Both the position numbers and the translations under genes were made by a program. From NCBI RefSeq assembly GCF_001761385.1, contig NZ_CP017476.1, positions 1,911,501-1,975,500 on the forward strand: a stretch of DNA of 64,000 nucleotides. The letters are read 5' to 3'. This DNA comes from Hydrogenophaga crassostreae. GTDB lineage: Bacteria; Pseudomonadota; Gammaproteobacteria; Burkholderiales; Burkholderiaceae_C. The notes below the pieces were generated by a model. That model ran no database searches. It was not told where the DNA came from and saw only the letters and a list, made by a program, of their open reading frames with translations. Positions 60,085-64,000 of this stretch are shown in pieces (position 1 is the stretch's first letter; each line of letters begins with the position of its first letter).

Positions 60085-60674
60085 GCCGGGGCGGTTGGCG
60101 TTTCGGCGCTGGCAGGCCTACCACGCGGGTGAGGGCTGATCAGGTGCAGCGCATCGATTTGAGGCTTTGGGCGCGGCGCGGGCTGTTGTCGGGCAACCGG
60201 CTGTTTTCATGGTCGTGGAGCCGGGGCGGCAATCCGGCGGGCTCGATCAATGTCAACGTGGAAAACGGGCAGGGCGTTACCCTGACCTACACGCATTCCA
60301 GTGGTGGGCAGCGGGAAGCGGTTTCGCTGTTTGTGGGGCTTTGCGCGACCCCTTGTGCCTTTGGCGGTGAGCGGCAATGGTTCCGGTGTCCATGCTGTGG
60401 CGCTCGTGGGCTGGTGTTGTACCTGCGATGGGGCCGGTTTGCCTGTCGGGCTTGCCAGCGTGTCGCCTATGGCTCGCAGTCCGAAGATGCCATGGGCAGG
60501 GCATGGCGCAAGCAATCGAAGCTGGAAACGCGCCTAGACCCGAATTGGCGGCGACCCAAGGGCATGAGGCTTCGCACCTATGAACGGCTGTTCACGGCCT
60601 TGCTGGACTGCGAAGAACGGCGGGAAGCGGCGCTGTGTGCCTATGCCCTGCGGCTGGGGTGCTTTCCCCTCTAG
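60081..60674 (+). CDS. Zinc-ribbon protein of the element
   Basis: 197 aa, GTG start at 60081 in a GTGA overlap. N-terminal GGWRFGAGRP motif followed by basic RVRADQVQRIDLRLWARRG. A beta-rich middle is followed by a four-cysteine zinc ribbon, FRCPCCG...FACRACQ, and an Arg-rich helical C-terminus. A family of similar proteins is common in betaproteobacterial islands, as I recall, but has no established function. Nucleic-acid binding is likely. Confidence 0.7.
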   Translation: MSRGGWRFGAGRPTTRVRADQVQRIDLRLWARRGLLSGNRLFSWSWSRGGNPAGSINVNVENGQGVTLTYTHSSGGQREAVSLFVGLCATPCAFGGERQWFRCPCCGARGLVLYLRWGRFACRACQRVAYGSQSEDAMGRAWRKQSKLETRLDPNWRRPKGMRLRTYERLFTALLDCEERREAALCAYALRLGCFPL

Positions 60675-60864
60675 CGCAAGGGGGTGGGGGGCGGGGTAAA
60701 AGTCCGGGCCTGTTGGCGGGTGTGAACCGCTCTGTTTCTCATGCGGAAAAAAACGGCCCTTTTCGGGAGAATTCAAACGCGAAACGCGGGCCAGGATCGA
60801 AGCGGGAAAAGCCACAGACTCCATTGATCTACGATGTCGGGATTCCGTTCACAGGGTCCAAACG

Positions 60865-61209
60865 ATGCGAAACCCCTCAATAGTGGTTGTCTTGCCTTTT
60901 CTGTTTTTGGTCGGGTGCGCCAGCACGGGCGTGATTCCCATGGATCAGGACTCTTACATGATCGGCAAAAAGGATGGTTCGCCGGGCCTTGGTGTCTCTC
61001 TGAGCAACAAAGCAGAGGTGTACAAGGAAGCTAACCAGTTTTGCCGGGCAAAGGGTCTGGAAGTGAAAACCTTGCAGACGACCACTATTCCTTCAAGGCC
61101 GGGCCAGCTTGGCTCAACAGAACTTCAATTCAGGTGTGTGGCCCCCGGCGGCGTGGCGCAGCCGCTAGTGCGCGAACCTGATCAGATCATCGAGCAGAGG
61201 GTGCGATAG
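60865..61209 (+). CDS. Predicted small lipoprotein
   Basis: 114 aa. MRNPSIVVVLPFLFLVGCASTG has a lipobox LVGC (Cys18). The mature part, IPMDQDSYMIGKKDGSPG...YKEANQFCRAKGLEV, resembles short uncharacterised proteobacterial lipoproteins with one further Cys. Separate from the upstream cluster by about 190 bp in which I see no gene. Confidence 0.75.
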   Translation: MRNPSIVVVLPFLFLVGCASTGVIPMDQDSYMIGKKDGSPGLGVSLSNKAEVYKEANQFCRAKGLEVKTLQTTTIPSRPGQLGSTELQFRCVAPGGVAQPLVREPDQIIEQRVR

Positions 61210-61260
61210 CGTTGGCTTGCAGCGCTCTTTGACCGGCATTGCTTTGGTGACTGAGCGCCT

Positions 61261-61482
61261 TCAGCCGAAAATGTTGGTCAGGTAAGAGACAAAAGCAATC
61301 GCGCCAAACAACGCAGCCGCCCAAGGTACCCAGTGATTGCAGATCGTCCACCAGAGTCCGGAGCGGGTCCATCGCCAGCCCAGCTTGTCGCGCATTTTTC
61401 GTGCGTGTTCTATGCCCTTCGCATCTTTGATCTGTTCCAAGCGCTCGGCTTTGGTGGAATTCTTGGATTTGCTCGCTTGCAT
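61261..61482 (-). CDS. Hypothetical small membrane protein, opposite strand
   Basis: 73 aa, ATG at 61482 preceded by AGGAGC on the minus strand; a longer frame to 61524 lacks this support. Basic N-terminal half (KSKNSTKAERLEQIKDAKGIEHARKMRDK) then a membrane segment (WAAALFGAIAFVSYL). The only minus-strand gene of the element, near its right end. Confidence 0.65.
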   Translation of the reverse strand: MQASKSKNSTKAERLEQIKDAKGIEHARKMRDKLGWRWTRSGLWWTICNHWVPWAAALFGAIAFVSYLTNIFG

Positions 61483-61605
61483 CTTTGCTCCTGTGTTTGC
61501 TTCGATGCCCTCTAGTATTCGCACTGTTGGCGCAATCGCTCTGCGTTACGATTTCGCTGGCTAGCGACTTTTACCTGTGCGTTCAACGGGTAGCCCGCCC
61601 ACTGT

Positions 61606-61627
61606 GGGGGTGCAAATGGGGGTGCAA
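61606..61627 (+). repeat. Probable integrase arm-type sites, right end
   Basis: GGGGGTGCAA at 61606-61615 and again at 61618-61627, two bases apart, same sequence as at the left end. Confidence 0.6.
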
Positions 61628-61709
61628 TTTGAATTGGATCATTCAAAAGTCTAGTGTTTATGCGGTCTGTGGGCGTTCATTCAGTAGACCCCAGCCCATA
61701 CCTCTGTTT

Positions 61710-61745
61710 AAAGGCCGCTAAGGACGTATCCTTAGCGGCCTTTTT
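61710..61745 (+). terminator. Second terminator copy at the right end (overlaps attR)
   Basis: AAAGGCCGCTAAGG / CCTTAGCGGCCTTT hairpin plus T-tract. It differs from the left copy by compensating changes in both arms, so base pairing is kept. Confidence 0.85.
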
Positions 61746-61766
61746 CTTTGGAAAATCAACGGCTTA
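61733..61766 (+). repeat. attR: 34-bp direct repeat, right end of integrative element
   Basis: Identical to 55500-55533. Sequence to the right (ATGGCG...TTGACAGCT) is chromosomal and similar to, but diverged from, the element sequence right of attL. Confidence 0.88.
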
Positions 61767-61890
61767 GCCTGCAATGGCGTCTGGAGACGTACATTGACAG
61801 CTAGCGCCGTGGGTATGCTTCTCCGGGCATGAGAACTTAAGTTTTTCCTGGTTGTGACCGATAGAGGGTGCACACACTTAAGGAGTTGTT

Positions 61891-62094
61891 ATGGATGTTT
61901 CTCCCGCATTGCTCGTTGACCGCGTGCTCCAGGTGGAGCAGGGTCAGTCCAGTCAAACTGCTCAACTGGCATTGATGAAGAAAGCCATGAATATGCAGGA
62001 ATCGGCTTCGCAGGCACTGATCAGCGCCGCGACAGGTGATCTGCCTTTGGCTGCAGATGGCTCCCTGGGCACCCAAGTCAACACATTGGTTTGA
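61891..62094 (+). CDS. YjfB-family putative motility protein
   Basis: 67 aa. GGAG about eight bases upstream of the ATG. The pattern of a short N-terminal segment, LALMKKAMNMQESASQALISA helix and a C-terminal GTQVNTLV matches the small YjfB/PF14070 family. The role is poorly known and cytoplasmic. First chromosomal gene after the element. Confidence 0.72.
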   Translation: MDVSPALLVDRVLQVEQGQSSQTAQLALMKKAMNMQESASQALISAATGDLPLAADGSLGTQVNTLV

Positions 62095-62217
62095 ATAGGG
62101 CGCGGTGAGGTTTTGGGGCTCACCTAGAATTGCGTTTTTCGCCTGTCTTTGGCGCCGTCCGAATGATGGCGCTCCAGAGATAGCTCGACCTTCTGGTTCC
62201 TATCAGCCCCCGATCAC

Positions 62218-62949
62218 ATGCTAGCCCTTCAGGACATCCTCTTTTCCCAAGGCTTTGGTACGCGCCGGGTGTGCACGGGGTTGGTACAGCAAGGCTGGGT
62301 TGAGGTCGGGGAGGCGCGCGTTCGTTGCAATGACCCGTTGGAGCCGTTTGACGAAACGGGGTTCGTTTTCTGGGTGCAGGGCCAACGCTGGGTGTATCAA
62401 CGCCTGGCCTATCTGTTGCTGCACAAACCGGCGGGGTACGAATGCTCCCAGAAGCCCAGTACCTACCCCAGTGTTTACACTTTGTTGCCCGGACCGCTGC
62501 GCGAACGTGGCGGGGGCGCTGCTGCTGGCGTTCAGTCCGTGGGGCGGCTGGACCAAGACACCACGGGCTTGCTCTTGATGTCTGACGATGGCAAATTCAT
62601 CCATCGAATGTCTTCGCCGCGGCACCACGTGCCCAAGGTCTATGAGGCGCAAGTCAAACACCCTTTGACACCTGAACAGGTGCAGCGGTTGCTGGATGGC
62701 GTGGTGTTGGATGACGACCCCAAGCCCGTACGCGCTCAAGCTTGCCAGGCCGTTTCTGAGCACCATTTGCGGCTGACGCTGACCGAAGGGAAGTACCACC
62801 AAGTGAAGCGCATGGTGGCTGCGGTGGGCAATCGTGTGGAGGGGTTGCACCGCTCGGCGATTGGAGGCTTGTCTCTGGATGGAGGCCTGCCCGAGGGGCA
62901 ATGGCGGTGGTTGACAGCGGACGAGGTGTCTGCGCTGACGAAAAAGTGA
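62218..62949 (+). CDS. rsuA: 16S rRNA pseudouridine synthase, RsuA type
   Basis: 243 aa. N-terminal S4 domain (LQDILFSQGFGTRRVCTGLVQQGWVEV), then the RsuA/RluB-type catalytic motif GRLDQDTTGLLLMSDDG with the essential Asp, and KYHQVKRMVAAVGNRV. In E. coli RsuA makes pseudouridine 516 of 16S rRNA; target here is inferred from similarity. Confidence 0.88.
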   Translation: MLALQDILFSQGFGTRRVCTGLVQQGWVEVGEARVRCNDPLEPFDETGFVFWVQGQRWVYQRLAYLLLHKPAGYECSQKPSTYPSVYTLLPGPLRERGGGAAAGVQSVGRLDQDTTGLLLMSDDGKFIHRMSSPRHHVPKVYEAQVKHPLTPEQVQRLLDGVVLDDDPKPVRAQACQAVSEHHLRLTLTEGKYHQVKRMVAAVGNRVEGLHRSAIGGLSLDGGLPEGQWRWLTADEVSALTKK

Positions 62950-63016
62950 GCCAGATGCTTCGCTCCGGGAAAAGAGGCTTTGGCGGGTCGTGAACGCCAA
63001 GGCATTGAAATGCTGG

Positions 63017-63748
63017 CTAGAGCAAGTCGCCTTTCCTGCTGTCGAGAGGGACCAGGAAAGAGTTGTCCTGCCATTGGGATCCCGCTACGTCAATGGTGGA
63101 GTCACCAGTAGCACTGGTGGGCCATTTTGACAAGGGGCTGAAATCGGTGGTGCGGCTGCCTCTTTGGCGATTGAGTGCGGATCGCAAGTTGGACTGTGCA
63201 GCGATGAGTGCCCGTTCTTCCATTTCGCGTTCGCGAAGCGTCTGAGGCGTGGGCGTCTCGCCCAGGAACTCTGCGCGAATTTCCGACACAGTGGGAAGGC
63301 TGCTGGAGCGCACCACCCAGTAAGGGAGTTCGCATTGGGTCAGCAATGAGTGTTTCAGCAACCGGGTGGACCTTGGCAGGGCACTTTTGCCGGGCACATC
63401 GAGGCATCCGACGACCCGACCGTCGGGCGTACAGACGGTGAAGGTGCAGTAAACGCCGTTCAGCAAGCGGTACCACGTCATGCCCTTTTCCAAGTCGCGC
63501 GGAACGGTGAAACGCGTCACCGGCAGCTTGATCATGATCTGGTGGTCGTAAAACGCGCGACACAACCAATGCCACACCCGCGCCTCTTCACTGTTCACGA
63601 TCGCCCTCGGGGTGAGGGGCCAGTGGTTTGGAATGCGTCGACGGCCCTTTTCGCGTCTGGCGGCCCAGAGCCGGTGCGCAAAGGCGCCGAGTGCGAGCAG
63701 CACTGGCGCCAACGCGGCCAACAGCCAAGGGGAATTCCAGGTCGTCAT
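63017..63748 (-). CDS. DUF2726-like membrane-anchored protein
   Basis: 243 aa. N-terminal membrane segment (about 8-27) followed by a basic stretch (RREKGRRRI). The region IVNSEEARVWHWLCRAFYDHQIMIKLPVTRF...CTFTVCTPDGRVVGCLDVPG has the pattern of DUF2726 domains, which are restriction-endonuclease-like in predicted fold. Conserved nuclease-type residues cannot be confirmed by eye. C-terminal ~70 residues are polar and probably disordered. Confidence 0.68.
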   Translation of the reverse strand: MTTWNSPWLLAALAPVLLALGAFAHRLWAARREKGRRRIPNHWPLTPRAIVNSEEARVWHWLCRAFYDHQIMIKLPVTRFTVPRDLEKGMTWYRLLNGVYCTFTVCTPDGRVVGCLDVPGKSALPRSTRLLKHSLLTQCELPYWVVRSSSLPTVSEIRAEFLGETPTPQTLREREMEERALIAAQSNLRSALNRQRGSRTTDFSPLSKWPTSATGDSTIDVAGSQWQDNSFLVPLDSRKGDLL

Positions 63749-63984
63749 CAGGTGTGCTCGAATCGAAAATGTAAAATTTGTATCAGAGGAGGAGATTGTC
63801 GCGGCTCAAGTGCCATTGACGGAATGCAATTGCACGCTTTTCGTGACATCTTTCTTGTTTGGTGTGCGGATCTGGGCGAAAGTTGCGGAGAGGGCGAGGC
63901 TCTTTCGCGGAGCTTGCTGTGGCCTTACGCACTAAAAGGCGCACTTCCACCAAGTCGGGCCCGGGGTAGCCGGAGAAAAAGGAA

Positions 63985-64000
63985 ATGATCCTGCGCTGCC
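63985..64000 (+). CDS. First codons of a gene running off the window
   Basis: GGAGAAAAAGGAA directly precedes ATG at 63985, then ATC CTG CGC TGC. Only MILRC is visible. The strong ribosome-binding site makes a real start likely; the product cannot be named. The 236 bp between this and the DUF2726-like gene show no other gene. Confidence 0.35.

Larger units (their letters stand above)
61483..61890. other. Right end of the element and junction with the chromosome
   Basis: No gene seen. Contents in order: promoter region of the minus-strand membrane protein, two GGGGGTGCAA arm-type sites (61606-61627), a degenerate copy of the ssrA 3' end (about 61690-61709), a terminator hairpin (61710-61745), the 34-bp attR core (61733-61766) and then the upstream region of the YjfB-like gene. 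Confidence 0.7.

Noticed and set aside
60081..60674. Terminase small subunit (GGWRFGAGRP start)
   Set aside because: No large subunit nearby, and a zinc ribbon rather than the terminase HTH follows.
55500..61766. Prophage or conjugative element
   Set aside because: No terminase large subunit, capsid, tail, relaxase or type IV secretion genes; only integrase and small genes.

Overview
The window looks like a chromosome segment of a GC-rich betaproteobacterium, most likely Burkholderiales/Comamonadaceae (Hydrogenophaga- or Acidovorax-like). The evidence is the gene order gyrA-serC-pheA-tyrA-aroA/cmk-rpsA-ihfB-lapA-lapB, the fused AroA-CMK enzyme, tripartite (Tct/Bug) tricarboxylate transporters, and a tmRNA tag reading ANDERFALAA. 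The family assignment is inferred from gene content and was not tested by database search.

Layout. 1-4282 (minus): 3' part of an envelope cluster with lpxH (cut by the window edge), two cyclophilins, an L,D-transpeptidase and a TPR protein, several with TGATG stop/start overlaps. 4516-10236 (plus): housekeeping genes cysS, a 3-methyladenine glycosylase, accA, tilS, lysC and a tRNA-Ser(GCU) with its terminator. 10305-11219: an EamA exporter. 11488-20340: a sugar or sugar-acid locus, with a TRAP transporter (plus) converging on a minus-strand set comprising a mannitol/mannonate-type dehydrogenase, an AGE-family isomerase, a KDG-type kinase, an SDR and a LacI regulator. A near-identical LacI-type operator lies in front of the TRAP operon and in front of lacI. 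20615-27039: a tctCBA operon, the divergent tctDE two-component system and an orphan Bug receptor. 27042-36459: hslR, then a sigma-54 activator followed by a branched-chain amino-acid type ABC transporter and an alpha/beta hydrolase, facing a nitronate monooxygenase-like gene. The transporter has a near-consensus -24/-12 promoter and an array of palindromes upstream. 36703-42738: OsmC, a small membrane protein, crcB, rdgC, lapB, lapA, ihfB, rpsA. 42951-50841: the aromatic/serine/gyrA superoperon. 51103-55063: an OmpA-family protein, an uncharacterised lipoprotein pair, ubiG and gph. 55076-55465: ssrA (tmRNA).

The accessory part is a compact integrative element of about 6.2 kb, from ~55.5 to ~61.77 kb, directly downstream of ssrA. 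It is bounded by a perfect 34-bp direct repeat that begins inside the ssrA terminator hairpin. Both copies sit in ~110 bp of diverged similarity that also covers the 3' end of ssrA, so each end carries a complete terminator. The element holds a P4-type tyrosine recombinase, likely arm-type sites (GGGGGTGCAA) at both ends, and a small membrane protein. It also holds one AT-rich cargo gene with an internally duplicated architecture and flanking hairpins, and a tightly overlapping regulator/HTH module (AlpA-like, HTH_39-like, winged-helix-like, zinc ribbon). A lipoprotein and a small membrane protein complete it. No phage structural, conjugation or primase genes are visible. It is the best candidate here for an undescribed system. 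Past the element are a YjfB-like motility protein, an RsuA-type pseudouridine synthase, a DUF2726-like protein and the first codons of one more gene.
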